Source: Rhodopseudomonas pentothenatexigens | Lineage (GTDB): Bacteria; Pseudomonadota; Alphaproteobacteria; Rhizobiales; Xanthobacteraceae | Direction: 5' to 3' | NCBI RefSeq assembly: GCF_900218015.1 | Contig: NZ_UFQQ01000008.1 | Coordinates: 62,001 to 126,000 of the forward strand | DNA length: 64,000 nt | Shown here: in pieces, positions 1-8,579 of the stretch | How the letters are laid out: each line of letters begins with the position of its first letter | Position numbering within the stretch: position 1 is the first letter of the stretch | The notes under the pieces: model-generated | What the model saw: only the letters and a program-made list of their open reading frames with translations | What the model was told of the DNA's origin: nothing | Database searches by the model: none | Position numbers and translations under genes: made by a program

Positions 1-1240
1 ACGACAGATGGGTCGAGGCGGTCATCGTCGAGGCGGCGGATTGCTCGGTGTCGCGGGCACTGGCGGTCACCGCCTGGATGCTGCCGGCGATGTCGCTGAC
101 CACGTCGTAGGCCTGCTCGATGTTCTTGGCGATGTCGGCGGTGGCGGCGGTTTGCGCTTCGGCGGCGCCAGCGACCGCCGCGGTGATGTCGTCGACCTCG
201 GACATCACCGTGCCGATCTCGCCGATCGACCGGCTGACGAGATCGGCGGCGCTGTGGACGTGCTCGACCTGATCCTCGATCTCGCCGGTGAATTTGGCGG
301 TCTGTTCGGCCAGCGCCTTCACCTCGGCGGCGACCACCGCGAAACCGCGACCGGCCTCGCCGGCGCGCGCCGCCTCGATGGTGGCGTTGAGCGCCAGCAG
401 ATTGGTTTGGCCGGCGATCACTTCGATCGACTTCACCACCTCGGCGATCCGCTCGGCGACGCTGCGCAGGCTGGCGACGTTGGCGGAGGCGTCCGACACC
501 CGGCTCACCGCGCGGCCGACCACTTCGGCGGAGCGGCCGATCTCGGCGCCGACCTCGCGGGCGCTGGCCGACAATTCGGTGGTGGCGGCGGCGACGCTGC
601 GCATGTTGTTGCTGGCCTGCTCCGCGGCTGCCGCGACGCTGGTGAGGCGTTCGCGGGTGAGCGAGGCGCCGCTGGTCAGGCTGCCGGCGGTGTCGCGCAT
701 GCCGCGGGAATCCTCGTCGAGCGACGACACCACGTCGGTCACCGCGGATTCGAGCTGCGCCGCCTGCTGGGCGAAACTGTCGATCCGCGATTCGATGCTG
801 TCGGTGGCGGCATTGATGGTCTTGGCACCGCGTAGCAGCGCGCCGTGCAGGCCCCCGGGCAAAATGCGGCGGAAGTAACGCCGGTGCTGCACCGCGTCCA
901 TGGCGGCGGTGGCCTCGCGCACGAAGGCATCGCAGCCGTCGATCACGTCGTTGACGGCGCGCAGCATGTCGCCGGTGCGGCCGTTGTCGGGGATATGCAG
1001 AATGCGCGCCTCGAAGTCGCCGGCGGCGATCCTCTGGCAGACGTCGCGCGCCTGGCCGATCAGCCGGGTGGTCTGCACCATCCTGTACAGCGCGACGCAC
1101 GTCGCCAGGATCGCGAAGGCCTGGATCGTCATTGCCGCGGCGCGATAGTCCAGCGCTTCCAACGCGAGCGCGATCGACGACGCCACGATGATGACGGCGA
1201 TGTTAAGCTGCGCTTTGGAGAGCGAACATAAGTTCGTCAT
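1..1240 (-). CDS. Methyl-accepting chemotaxis protein, Aer-type partner (partial, runs off left edge)
   Basis: Signalling protein expected to relay input to CheA/CheW at the inner membrane. At least 413 residues are present; the C-terminus lies outside the window. A hydrophobic N-terminal stretch (about residues 12-53, probably two membrane passes) leads into a HAMP-like region ending GDFEARI and then the long cytoplasmic helices, with the conserved hairpin tip [17 protein letters not shown]. There is no periplasmic ligand domain, so sensing probably comes from the PAS protein encoded just upstream, whose last 38 bases overlap this gene in another frame. The ATG at 1240 is chosen because the same N-terminus (MTNLCSLS) begins the paralogue at 3227. 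The family call is secure; the partnership with the PAS protein is inferred. Confidence 0.9.
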   Translation of the reverse strand, partial: MTNLCSLSKAQLNIAVIIVASSIALALEALDYRAAAMTIQAFAILATCVALYRMVQTTRLIGQARDVCQRIAAGDFEARILHIPDNGRTGDMLRAVNDVIDGCDAFVREATAAMDAVQHRRYFRRILPGGLHGALLRGAKTINAATDSIESRIDSFAQQAAQLESAVTDVVSSLDEDSRGMRDTAGSLTSGASLTRERLTSVAAAAEQASNNMRSVAAATTELSASAREVGAEIGRSAEVVGRAVSRVSDASANVASLRSVAERIAEVVKSIEVIAGQTNLLALNATIEAARAGEAGRGFAVVAAEVKALAEQTAKFTGEIEDQVEHVHSAADLVSRSIGEIGTVMSEVDDITAAVAGAAEAQTAATADIAKNIEQAYDVVSDIAGSIQAVTASARDTEQSAASTMTASTHLS

Positions 1241-1739
1241 AGCTGACCTTCTTCGAGGCGACGAAATCGGTGAGCGCCTTGAGGCCGGCCTCGACCGCCT
1301 GCTTGCCGTTGGCGCAGCTCTGCTCGACCCGCAGCACCTCGGCATAGAGCGGCGCGATCGCGCCCGCGACCACGCTCGGATCCGGGGTGCGGCGATTGGA
1401 GTGATAGGCGACGATGTTGCCGTTTGCGTCGAACGACGGCGTGATGTGGGCGAACACCCAATAATGGTCGCCGCTGCGCGCCATGTTCTTGACGTAGCCG
1501 AAGATCTCGCGGCCCGCCGCGATCGTGTCCCACACCAGACGGAACACTGCACGCGGCATGTCGGGATGGCGGATGATGCTGTGCGGCTGACCGAGCAGTT
1601 CCGCCTCGCTGTAGCCGGCGATGTGACAGAAGGTGCGGTTGGCGTAGGTGATGCGGCCTTTCAGATCGGTCTTGGACACGATCAGTTCGCCTGCCGGGAA
1701 GAAGACTTCCTTGCCGGTCGGGCGGATTTGGACAACCAT
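1203..1739 (-). CDS. Aer-like PAS domain protein (stand-alone sensor)
   Basis: A 178-residue soluble protein made almost entirely of a PAS domain of the Aer type. It carries the segment [12 protein letters not shown], the GDHYWV strand and an N-terminal strand ([15 protein letters not shown]) that in the Aer family surround the FAD or redox cofactor. Classical Aer joins PAS, membrane anchor and signalling domain in one chain; here the anchor and signalling part are a separate gene that starts inside this one. A good ribosome site (AAGGAG, 7 bases upstream of the ATG) supports the start at 1739. It is a close paralogue of the protein at 3190-3723. A redox or oxygen sensor role is inferred from the family. 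Confidence 0.88.
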   Translation of the reverse strand: MVVQIRPTGKEVFFPAGELIVSKTDLKGRITYANRTFCHIAGYSEAELLGQPHSIIRHPDMPRAVFRLVWDTIAAGREIFGYVKNMARSGDHYWVFAHITPSFDANGNIVAYHSNRRTPDPSVVAGAIAPLYAEVLRVEQSCANGKQAVEAGLKALTDFVASKKVSYDELMFALQSAA

Positions 1740-1904
1740 CGCCTTTCTCCTTGGAGGGCACGCCTCTGTTTTTGGTAGGATCAGGGGTTTGAATTTGTCT
1801 TAAGACTCAGGTCCGACGCTGTATCGCTGCTGCAAACACGTATTCGTACGAAGCCTCGTTGGAGCTGCGCAAGACCGGCGATCACTCGCCGGCCGCAGTG
1901 CGGC
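1740..1904. other. Gap between the two PAS/MCP modules
   Basis: These 165 bases separate the end of the first module from the ribosome site of the second. I see no gene or clear terminator, so the four genes could be one transcript or the second module could have its own promoter. Confidence 0.4.
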
Positions 1905-3227
1905 TCATGTAGCTCGCTGTTCGACCAGTTCCTTGCGCACCAGGCCGAGATAGCCGTTGATCTGCTGCGCCAGTTGCTCGGATTGCAGGGATAGCTGCGC
2001 CGACGTCGTCATCGTCGACGTCGCGGCACGTTCGTTGTCTTCGGCGTTTCCGGCGAGCACGTGGATGGTTTCGGAGATTTCGCGCACCACCGCGAACGCC
2101 TCCTCGATGTTGCGCGCGATCTCGGCGGTCGATTGCGACTGCGCGCCTGCCGCTCCGGCGACCTGACGGGTGATACGGTCGATCTCGGCGATCACGGTGC
2201 CGATCTCGCCGATCGAATGGCCGACCGCGCCGGCGGCGCCGTGGACCTGGCCGACCTGCGCTTCGATCTCGCCGGTGAACTGCGCGGTCTGCGACGCCAG
2301 CGCCTTGACCTCGTGCGCCACCACGGCGAAGCCTCGGCCGGCGTCGCCGGCCCGCGCGGCCTCGATCGTGGCGTTGAGCGCGAGCAGATTTGTCTGGCTG
2401 GCGATCGCCTGGATCGCCTTCACCATCTCGCCGATATTGTTGGCGACCTGCTGCAGCGCATCGACACTGCCGCTGGCCTCACCGACGCTGCCGACCGCGC
2501 GGGCAACGATCGCGGCGGAGCGTTCGATCTCGGTCCGCACGCCGCTCGCGCTCGAGGTCAGTTCGGAGGTCGCGGAGGCGACCGATTGCATGTTGGCGGT
2601 CGCCTGCTCGGACGAGGCGGCGACCGAAGCCAGCCGTTCGCGTGCCGACGAGGCGCCGGTCGTCAGCGTGCCGGCGGTGTCCTTCATCTGCGCCGAGCCG
2701 CGGTCGAGCGCAGTGACGATCGCGCTGGTGGTCGCCTCCAGCTCCGCGGTGCGGCCTTCGAAGCTCTTGATCCGCCGTTCGATGTTTTCAGCCGCTGCGT
2801 TGATGGCGCCGGCGCCGTGCAACAGCGCCCCGTGCAGTCCGCCCGGCAGGATGCGGCGGAAGTACTTGTTGTGGTGCATCGCGGTCATCGCCGCTGTCGC
2901 CTCGCGGACGAAGGCGTCGCAATCGTCGATCATGTCGTTGATGGACCGCAGCAGCGTTCCGGTGCGGCCGTCGTCGCGAATACCGAGGATCCGCGCTTCG
3001 AAATCGCCGTCGGCGATGCGGCGGCAGACGTCGCTGGCCTCGCCGAGCAGCCGCCGCGTCTGGCCGATGCGGAACAACGCCAGCCCGGCGAATGCCAGCA
3101 CGGCGGCCTGGATCATCATCGCGGCGACGCAATAACCGAGCGCTCCACAGGCCGCCGCCGTGCCCGCGGCGACGATCAGTCCGGCAACGTCAAGCCGCGC
3201 TCTTGAGAGAGAACATAAGTTCGTCAT
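1905..3227 (-). CDS. Methyl-accepting chemotaxis protein, Aer-type partner
   Basis: A complete 440-residue version of the neighbouring chemoreceptor. Residues 12-53 are hydrophobic (two likely membrane passes), 50-100 HAMP-like, and 276-310 form the signalling hairpin tip ([17 protein letters not shown], then [15 protein letters not shown]). The chain ends in [10 protein letters not shown], without the CheR/CheB-docking pentapeptide of enteric receptors. The ATG at 3227 gives the N-terminus shared with the paralogue; longer upstream reading in this frame only overlaps the PAS gene. The start lies 38 bases inside the PAS gene, exactly as in the other module, which suggests translational coupling. 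Function as a CheA/CheW-coupled transducer follows from the family. Confidence 0.92.
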   Translation of the reverse strand: MTNLCSLSRARLDVAGLIVAAGTAAACGALGYCVAAMMIQAAVLAFAGLALFRIGQTRRLLGEASDVCRRIADGDFEARILGIRDDGRTGTLLRSINDMIDDCDAFVREATAAMTAMHHNKYFRRILPGGLHGALLHGAGAINAAAENIERRIKSFEGRTAELEATTSAIVTALDRGSAQMKDTAGTLTTGASSARERLASVAASSEQATANMQSVASATSELTSSASGVRTEIERSAAIVARAVGSVGEASGSVDALQQVANNIGEMVKAIQAIASQTNLLALNATIEAARAGDAGRGFAVVAHEVKALASQTAQFTGEIEAQVGQVHGAAGAVGHSIGEIGTVIAEIDRITRQVAGAAGAQSQSTAEIARNIEEAFAVVREISETIHVLAGNAEDNERAATSTMTTSAQLSLQSEQLAQQINGYLGLVRKELVEQRAT

Positions 3228-3723
3228 AGGAGACCTTCCGAGAGGCGACGAAATCGGACAGCGCGCGGCAGCCGGCCGACAACGCTTCCTTGGGATTGGC
3301 GTGGCTGCGCTCGAGGCGAAGGATATCGGCGTAGAGCGGGATGATCGCGCCTTCGAGCACGCCGCGATCCGGCGCGCGACGGTTGGAGTGATAGCCGACG
3401 ATCCGGCCCGAACCGTCGAACGACGGGGTGACGTGCGCAAACACCCAATAATGGTCGCCGGTGCGCGTCATGTTCTTCACGTAGGCGAAGATCTCGCGGC
3501 CCTGCTGCACCGCATCCCACAGCAGCTTGAACACCGCGCGCGGCATGTCCGGATGGCGGATGACGTTGTGCGGCCGGCCGATCAGTTCGGCCTCGCCATA
3601 GCCGGCGACATCGCAGAACAGACGGTTGGCGTAGGTCAGCCGTCCTTTGGTGTCGGTCTTGGACACGATCAATTCAGACGCTGGGAAGAAGGCCTCCCGT
3701 CCGCTCGGCGTGACGTGGCGCAT
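3190..3723 (-). CDS. Aer-like PAS domain protein (stand-alone sensor)
   Basis: A 177-residue PAS protein and first gene of the four-gene array on this strand. It shares with its paralogue at 1203-1739 the core [27 protein letters not shown] and the end SYDELMF, which overlaps the next gene. The PAS segment resembles the FAD-binding PAS of Aer energy taxis receptors, so redox or oxygen sensing is the best guess. It has no membrane segment and no output domain and would have to act through the membrane receptor encoded downstream. The ATG at 3723 aligns with the paralogue's start to within a residue or so. Confidence 0.88.
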   Translation of the reverse strand: MRHVTPSGREAFFPASELIVSKTDTKGRLTYANRLFCDVAGYGEAELIGRPHNVIRHPDMPRAVFKLLWDAVQQGREIFAYVKNMTRTGDHYWVFAHVTPSFDGSGRIVGYHSNRRAPDRGVLEGAIIPLYADILRLERSHANPKEALSAGCRALSDFVASRKVSYDELMFSLKSAA

Positions 3724-3930
3724 AGACGACCTCGATGGAACTCATTGCGCTTGCTCGTTAGTCGCAGAAGTGTTGCGAATGGGTTTATTCCACGAAAGGT
3801 GAATGACTAAAGTTCACAAATTGAACAATTGCACCATCATGATACCGATCGTGTTGCGACCCCGGCGGGCAGCCGGTGGTGGAAAAGGTATCTTGGTAGG
3901 CCACTCGAGCGGCCGAGCTTCGATCCGCCG

Positions 3931-5058
3931 TCAGCCGCCGAGGCCGTGTGCGATCACCTTGCGCATCAGATTGGGCAGAGCCTCGTCCGCCAGCGTCGCG
4001 ATCTGCGTCCAGCGCATGCCGGCCGGGGCCCGGGTGCCCGCCGGGGCGTGCGCCACATACACCGTCAGCTCCAGCGGGAAGTGGGTGAACACATGGCTGA
4101 CGACGCCGGCCGTGCGGTGCCAGCGGGTGACGCCCTTTACGACCGGCGCCTGGGCCTTGGCGGCAGCTTCGTCGTGATCGGGCAGCCAGTCGGAATTCGG
4201 CACCTCGGTCATGCCGCCGAGCAGGCCCTTGGCGGGGCGGCTGCGAACCAGCACCTGGTCGCCGCGGATCACCACGAAGGCGGCGCCGCGGCGCAGCGCC
4301 CCGGTCTTCTTCGGCGCCTTGCGCGGGAAGCTGTCGACGTCGCCGCGCAGCCGCGCCGCGCAGCCGTCCATCAGCGGGCACAGCGCGCAAGCCGGCTTCT
4401 TCGGCGTGCAGATCGTGGCGCCGAGATCCATCAGCGCCTGGGCACTGTCGCCGGCGCGGGACGGGCCGAGCAATGTCTCGGCCAGCGCCTTGATGCGCGG
4501 CTTGGCCTTCGGCAGTTCGTCCTCGACCGCGTAGAGCCGCGACACCACCCGCTCGATATTGCCGTCGACCGGCATCGTCCGGCGGCCGAACGCGATCGCG
4601 GCGATCGCGGCTGCGGTGTACGGCCCGACGCCGGGCAGAGCCCGCAGCCCCTCTTCGGTGTCGGGAAAACGGCCGCCATGCTGGCGCGTCACCGCCACCG
4701 CGCAGGCGTGCAGATTGCGGGCGCGCGAGTAGTAGCCGAGCCCGGCCCACATCTTCAGCACGTCGTCGAGCGAGGCTTCGCCCAGCGCGGTGACGCTCGG
4801 CCACCGCGCCATGAACTTTTCGAAATACGGCCCGACCGCCCGCACCGTGGTCTGCTGCAGCATGATTTCCGACAGCCACACCGCATAGGGATCGGCCGTC
4901 GCGCCCGGCAACGCCCGCCACGGCAGGCTGCGGCGATGGCGGTCGTACCAGGTCAGCAGCGCTTGCGGCCGGACACGCGCGGCCTCGCCCTCCGTCTCGT
5001 GCTCTGCTGTGATGACCGGGGATTGTTTCCGCCGCGGCGCTGCGCCTGCTAGACTCAT
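3931..5058 (-). CDS. mutY: A/G-specific adenine DNA glycosylase MutY
   Basis: Removes adenine mispaired with 8-oxoguanine in base excision repair. With the start at 5058 (MSLAGAAPRRK) the protein is 375 residues. Visible features are the catalytic Glu (LSEIMLQQT, about residue 64), the helix-hairpin-helix LPGVGPYTAAAIAA (about 140-155), the catalytic Asp in PVDGNIERV (about 165), and the iron-sulfur loop Cys-x6-Cys-x2-Cys-x5-Cys (about 217-233). The C-terminal third is the NUDIX-like domain that recognises 8-oxoguanine. Reading continues upstream in frame, but those codons run back over the divergent gene. It is divergent from the DUF721 gene, with the two starts only about 30 bases apart, an arrangement seen in related alphaproteobacteria. 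Confidence 0.95.
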   Translation of the reverse strand: MSLAGAAPRRKQSPVITAEHETEGEAARVRPQALLTWYDRHRRSLPWRALPGATADPYAVWLSEIMLQQTTVRAVGPYFEKFMARWPSVTALGEASLDDVLKMWAGLGYYSRARNLHACAVAVTRQHGGRFPDTEEGLRALPGVGPYTAAAIAAIAFGRRTMPVDGNIERVVSRLYAVEDELPKAKPRIKALAETLLGPSRAGDSAQALMDLGATICTPKKPACALCPLMDGCAARLRGDVDSFPRKAPKKTGALRRGAAFVVIRGDQVLVRSRPAKGLLGGMTEVPNSDWLPDHDEAAAKAQAPVVKGVTRWHRTAGVVSHVFTHFPLELTVYVAHAPAGTRAPAGMRWTQIATLADEALPNLMRKVIAHGLGG

Positions 5059-5086
5059 GACCGGTATCGTCGCAAAGCGTCCCTGC

Positions 5087-5566
5087 ATGAGCAAGCCCGG
5101 CCCGATCTCCGCCAAGCCATTGTCCGGCCTGTTGGGCGCGACGCTGTCAGAAGCGTTCGCCAAGCAGGGCTTTGCGGCGCGCGAACTGGTGACGCGCTGG
5201 GCCGAAATCGCCGGTGCGCAGATCGCGGCGCATTCCGAGCCGCTGAAGATGCAATGGCCGCGGCCGGTCGACGGCCAGCCGGTGCAACCGGCGACGCTGG
5301 TGCTGCGGGTCGAAGGCCCGATGGCGCTGGAGATTCAGCATTCCTCCGACCTGATCCTGGAGCGGGTCAACCGCTTCCTCGGCTGGAACGCGGTCGGGCG
5401 GATCGCGCTGCGTCAGGCGCCGCTGTCGCGCCGGCCGCGCAAGAGCGTCCCGCGCGCCCCCGATCCGGCGGCGGTCGCCCGCGTCGCCGCGACGCTCGAC
5501 GAGGTCGCCGACCAGGAACTGCGCGACGCACTGGCGCGACTCGGCGCGACGATCAAGCGGACGTGA
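5087..5566 (+). CDS. DUF721 / DciA-like protein
   Basis: A 159-residue member of the DUF721 family. DciA proteins of this family help load the replicative helicase in bacteria lacking DnaC-type loaders; that role is established for some members and only inferred here. The core has the expected pattern: a helical start (ISAKPLSGLLGATLSEAFAK), ELVTRWAEIAG, a strand-rich middle ending in TLVLRVEGPMALEIQH, and ERVNRFLGWNAVGRIAL. A tail of about 60 residues rich in Arg, Ala and Asp follows. ATG 5087 matches the usual N-terminus; an in-frame ATG at 5057 is the alternative. Neither has a strong ribosome site. It sits between divergent mutY and dsbA, as is common in Rhizobiales. Confidence 0.85.
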   Translation: MSKPGPISAKPLSGLLGATLSEAFAKQGFAARELVTRWAEIAGAQIAAHSEPLKMQWPRPVDGQPVQPATLVLRVEGPMALEIQHSSDLILERVNRFLGWNAVGRIALRQAPLSRRPRKSVPRAPDPAAVARVAATLDEVADQELRDALARLGATIKRT

Positions 5567-5710
5567 CGCCGGCGCTTTTCAACTTGTTCTGGCGCGGCAT
5601 TGCCACAATTGCTGTTTCAAGCTAGCCAGACCTGGAGGTCGCGCGGCGCTGGCGCCGCCGTGACGTGTCGTTGTCGGCGGCCCGCCCCGCCGAATTGGAG
5701 CCGTTTGCCG

Positions 5711-6385
5711 ATGATCACGCGCCGCACTTTCACCGCCGCTCTGTCGCTGACCGGCCTGGTCGCCGTCGCCGGCGTCTCGCCGTTCCGGCTGATCGACACA
5801 GCCTTCGCCCAGAGCAAGGAGGCCGCGACCGCCGCCGACGTCGCCAAGCCGATGTCGCTGCCCGACATGGCGCTCGGTCCGAAGGACGCCGCCGTCACCG
5901 TCACCGAATACGCCTCGCTGACCTGCTCGCATTGCGCCACCTTCGACCAGCAGGTGTTCCCGCAGATCAAGAAGGCCTACATCGACACCGGAAAGATCCG
6001 CTGGGTGTTCCGGGAATTCCCGCTCGACATCAAGGCGGCGGCCGGCTCGATGCTGTCGCGCTGCATCGCCAAGGAGGATTCCGCCAAGTACTTCGCGGTC
6101 ACCGACGTGCTGTTCAAGAGCCAGACCGAGTGGGTGCTGAAAGACACCACCGAACAGCTCAAGCGGATCGGCAAGCAGGCCGGCCTGTCGGGCGAAGAGG
6201 TCGAAGCCTGCCTGAAGGACCAGAAGCTGCTCGACAAGATCGCCGCCGACCAGAAATACGCCAACGAAGTGCTGAAGGTGAACGCCACCCCGACCTTCTT
6301 CATCAACGGCGAAATGCTGCGCGGCGAGAACTCGTTCGAAGAATTCTCCAAGCGCATCGACGCGCTGCTGGCGAAGAAGAGCTGA
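5711..6385 (+). CDS. DsbA-family thiol:disulfide oxidoreductase, exported
   Basis: A 224-residue periplasmic thioredoxin-fold protein. The N-terminus MITRRTFTAALSLTGL has an RR-x-F pattern followed by a hydrophobic stretch and a likely cleavage site near AFAQS, so export by Tat is possible. The active site is Cys72-Ser-His-Cys75 (LTCSHCATF), and the cis-proline loop is NATPTFFING. It probably oxidises or isomerises cysteines in exported proteins. The start is supported by GGAG about 10 bases upstream. It lies between the DUF721 gene and smc, the usual context in this order, but here a small accessory island has come in before smc. Confidence 0.92.
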   Translation: MITRRTFTAALSLTGLVAVAGVSPFRLIDTAFAQSKEAATAADVAKPMSLPDMALGPKDAAVTVTEYASLTCSHCATFDQQVFPQIKKAYIDTGKIRWVFREFPLDIKAAAGSMLSRCIAKEDSAKYFAVTDVLFKSQTEWVLKDTTEQLKRIGKQAGLSGEEVEACLKDQKLLDKIAADQKYANEVLKVNATPTFFINGEMLRGENSFEEFSKRIDALLAKKS

Positions 6386-6461
6386 GGCGGGGGCGCTGGT
6401 AACAAAGCGCTCCACTCGCGTCGTCGAGCCGCCGCTCTGAAGTCAACCGCACCTGATCAAT

Positions 6462-6574
6462 CGTCATCCCCGCGAAGGCGGGGATCCAGTATCCCAGAGC
6501 ATTCGCGGCCAGCATCGAGCGGTACGACAATCGCTCTGGAATACTGGGTCGCCCGGACAAGCCGGGCGATGACC
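6462..6574. repeat. Palindromic intergenic element, GTCAT/ATGAC ends
   Basis: An element of about 113 bases that begins GTCATCCCCGCG and ends GGGCGATGAC. Its two arms each hold a smaller hairpin (CCCCGCGAAGGCGGGG, and GCCCGGACAAGCCGGGC), and the centre repeats CCAGTAT/ATACTGG. Structured elements of this kind are common between genes in Bradyrhizobiaceae. It marks the left edge of the accessory island and may end dsbA transcription. The rest of the gap from 6386 to 6697 shows nothing else. Confidence 0.75.
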
Positions 6575-6697
6575 GCGGGAGGTGAGGCATACCAAAAGCC
6601 GGAGCCTCATCCTTGCAATTTTCACGCGAATATTGAACGCTGCGCCATCGATTGCAGAGACTGATCGCCTCCTCCCCCAGGGAGTAAGTGGCATCCA

Positions 6698-6931
6698 TTG
6701 GCAAAGCTGACTCAGAACGCCGCCAATCAGCAGATCAAGCTGGCCGCGACCTTCGTGAACAATATTGGCGTCGGCTTCATTATCGCCGGGATCATCGCGC
6801 CGGGCCTGTCGATGCTGACCGACCGGCCGATGCTCACGAAAGAGGCCTTCTTGGGTGCGGGCCTTCGTTGTGCTGTGTTGGGTATCGTCCTACATTTGCT
6901 GGGGCGATGCGTCCTGCGGAGGATTCAATGA
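6698..6931 (+). CDS. Small two-helix membrane protein
   Basis: A 77-residue protein with two hydrophobic segments: about 25-42 (NNIGVGFIIAGIIAPGLS) and 52-70 (GAGLRCAVLGIVLHLLG). I do not recognise a family with certainty. It begins with TTG, with GGAG about 13 bases upstream, so the start is less sure than most. Its last four bases overlap the ATG of a second small membrane protein, which suggests co-translation and joint function. Location is inner membrane by inference; function unknown. Confidence 0.6.
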   Translation: MAKLTQNAANQQIKLAATFVNNIGVGFIIAGIIAPGLSMLTDRPMLTKEAFLGAGLRCAVLGIVLHLLGRCVLRRIQ

Positions 6932-7077
6932 ACGATATCCTCTTTCTACTTACCGTTCCGGTCATCGTCACCCTGATGGCAGCCGGTGTGGTCTGGCACA
7001 GCAACCGGCAAGCTGGCGCCGCGTTGCAAGCGTCGGAGGCCGAAGCGAAGGACGCCGCGTCATCCGGCTTCGGCTGA
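6928..7077 (+). CDS. Tiny single-pass membrane protein
   Basis: A 49-residue protein, MNDILFLLTVPVIVTLMAAG at its start: one membrane span at about residues 4-22, then a short charged tail rich in Ala and Glu. The ATGA overlap with the previous gene is the main support that it is translated. The sequence does not reveal a family or function. A role as an accessory subunit or membrane anchor for its neighbour is possible but unproven. Confidence 0.55.
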   Translation: MNDILFLLTVPVIVTLMAAGVVWHSNRQAGAALQASEAEAKDAASSGFG

Positions 7078-7229
7078 CACGTCAGCCGCTTACCGAACTC
7101 ACCGGCCGGTCTCCCGGCCGATGATCTGTCCCGCTTCCAACCGCCCTCGAGAAGCGCCCCTCCCGGACAGGACGACCCGGGCTCTAGTCCTTATAGGAAT
7201 ATTATCAAGACGCTTTGATGGTCGGACCG

Positions 7230-7258
7230 TTGACATGTGTAACACATGTTTCTATGCT
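7230..7258 (+). promoter_or_regulatory. Sigma70-type promoter with embedded operator, fitAB
   Basis: TTGACA at 7230-7235, a 17-base spacer and TATGCT at 7253-7258 make a near-consensus promoter. A perfect inverted repeat ACATGTG-TAA-CACATGT (7233-7249) covers the -35 end and the spacer. The expected transcription start falls on or next to the ATG at 7265. An operator in this position fits autorepression by the antitoxin or the toxin-antitoxin complex. Confidence 0.75.
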
Positions 7259-7264
7259 CTGAAC

Positions 7265-7495
7265 ATGACCACGATGGTACAGATCCGCAATGTTCCCGAC
7301 GCGCTGCATCGGCGACTGAAGTCGCGCGCTGCACTAGCTGGCATGTCGCTGTCCGACTATCTGCTCAGCGAGCTACGCCAAGTCGCGGAGCGGCCCACTC
7401 TGGACGAATTGCGGGCGCGCCTTCACAGTCGCCCCGAAACCAATCCCTCCGTGTCGCCAGCCGATGCGGTTCGCGCCGAACGCGACCGCGCGTGA
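7265..7495 (+). CDS. FitA-type (VapB-like) ribbon-helix-helix antitoxin
   Basis: A 76-residue antitoxin. The N-terminal ribbon-helix-helix fold is visible as VQIRNVPDALHRRLKSRA followed by the helix pair AGMSLSDYLLSEL, as in the FitA branch of VapB proteins. The C-terminal part (DELRARLHSRPE onward) should wrap the toxin. It binds DNA as a dimer and represses its own operon; the matching inverted repeat lies just upstream. The stop codon overlaps the GTG of the toxin gene. The start may be ATG 7265 on a leaderless message; ATG 7274 is an alternative without a ribosome site. Confidence 0.88.
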   Translation: MTTMVQIRNVPDALHRRLKSRAALAGMSLSDYLLSELRQVAERPTLDELRARLHSRPETNPSVSPADAVRAERDRA

Positions 7496-7884
7496 TCGTC
7501 GTCGACGCTTCAGCTTTGCTCGAAGTCCTTATTCACACACCTATGGCTCGCACCGTGGAGGATCGGCTGTTCAGGCCCGATGAGACTCTTCACGCTCCAC
7601 ACCTGATTGATGTCGAACTCGCTCAGGTCATTCGGCGCTATGCTGCGAACGGCGATATCGACCGTGAGGATGGCCGGATGGCCCTCGCCGACTTGGCAGA
7701 CTTCCCGCTGCAGCGGCACCCGCACGAGTTTCTGCTGCCGCGAATCTGGCAACTTCGAAACAATCTCACCGCCTATGACGCCACCTATGTGGCGCTGGCG
7801 GAAGTGCTCGAAGCCCCGCTGCTAACCCGCGACAAACGCCTTGCCGGAGCCGCGGGACATCGTGCTCAGATCGAGCTCGTGTAG
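7492..7884 (+). CDS. FitB/VapC-type PIN-domain toxin (ribonuclease)
   Basis: A 130-residue PIN-domain endoribonuclease, the toxin of the pair. The acidic metal-binding residues are in place: VVDASALLE near the N-terminus, DVELAQV, YDATYVALAE and LTRDKRLA. Members of this family cut structured RNA such as tRNA; the target here is unknown. The gene starts with GTG, overlapping the antitoxin stop (GTGA), so its translation is coupled to that of the antitoxin. The reading frame is intact, so the system looks functional. Confidence 0.9.
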   Translation: MIVVDASALLEVLIHTPMARTVEDRLFRPDETLHAPHLIDVELAQVIRRYAANGDIDREDGRMALADLADFPLQRHPHEFLLPRIWQLRNNLTAYDATYVALAEVLEAPLLTRDKRLAGAAGHRAQIELV

Positions 7885-7945
7885 TTACAAGCAGGCTGCG
7901 ACGGATTATCTACCCGCGAGTTGCCTTCCGTTCGAGGATTGCATC

Positions 7946-8266
7946 ATGACGACAAACTCTCTTTTCGACAAAGCCATGTTCGAAATCTATCGACGCGCAA
8001 AAGAAGAGGCGAATTACAACGCAACGATTTTCTTGCAGATGCTGACGGAGACAGATGGCCTAACAACTGCCAAATCGTTGATCAATGCAACAAAGCCATC
8101 GTTAGGGTATACTGCTCTGTTCATGAAGGGACGACTTGATCTTACAGTCGAAGCGGTCGTGACAGAGAACAAGCAGTGGGCAGAACTTTTCACTGACGAT
8201 GAAATTGAACGAGCTAAGAAGCGGCTACTGGATTATCAGTACAAGCCAAAGAACTGGATTGCATAA
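7946..8266 (+). CDS. Hypothetical protein, low-GC orphan
   Basis: A 106-residue cytoplasmic protein that I can only describe. It is mainly helical and charged, with LFDKAMFEIYRRAKEEA near the start, an AKSLINATKPSLGYTALF segment, and ELFTDDEIERAKKRL near the end. Similar small proteins occur as scattered orphans in many bacteria, often in accessory regions, but no function is established to my knowledge. The base composition (roughly half GC, A-rich codons) differs clearly from the flanking genes and points to recent transfer. A ribosome site GAGGA lies about 7 bases upstream of the ATG. Confidence 0.75.
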   Translation: MTTNSLFDKAMFEIYRRAKEEANYNATIFLQMLTETDGLTTAKSLINATKPSLGYTALFMKGRLDLTVEAVVTENKQWAELFTDDEIERAKKRLLDYQYKPKNWIA

Positions 8267-8579
8267 TTCCAGCAGGGAGTGGCCGAAAGAGCGGCTGCAC
8301 ATCACGACCAGCACTCTGCGCAGCGCGCGTTCCGGAATGACCTAGCTCGGCACTTCCCACCCCGAAATCCCCAGCTTTATCGCGCTTTTTCGGCGAATCC
8401 CGCCGTGGAAAAGCCCGCTGGCGTGGTTGCTCATGCCTTAATCGGCCGCCATTGTCGCCGGCTAACGCCGCCGCCGGCTGCGAGCGAGTTGCGACCGGGC
8501 GGGACAACCTATGGTATTGTCCTGCTTGAGAGATTCGCTACAGCCGCGGGAACCTGCGGCCCATAGAGCATCGGACCAG
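8267..8579. other. Non-coding stretch before smc
   Basis: I see no convincing gene in these 313 bases. The right half is GC-rich with short self-complementary runs (GCCGGC, GCCGCCGCCGGC) and presumably holds the smc promoter, which I could not place. Confidence 0.4.

Noticed and set aside
1203-1240. A canonical programmed frameshift signal in the PAS/MCP overlap
   Set aside because: I could not find a convincing slippery heptamer or stop-codon context; coupling by overlap is the simpler reading, and the fused product stays only a test suggestion.
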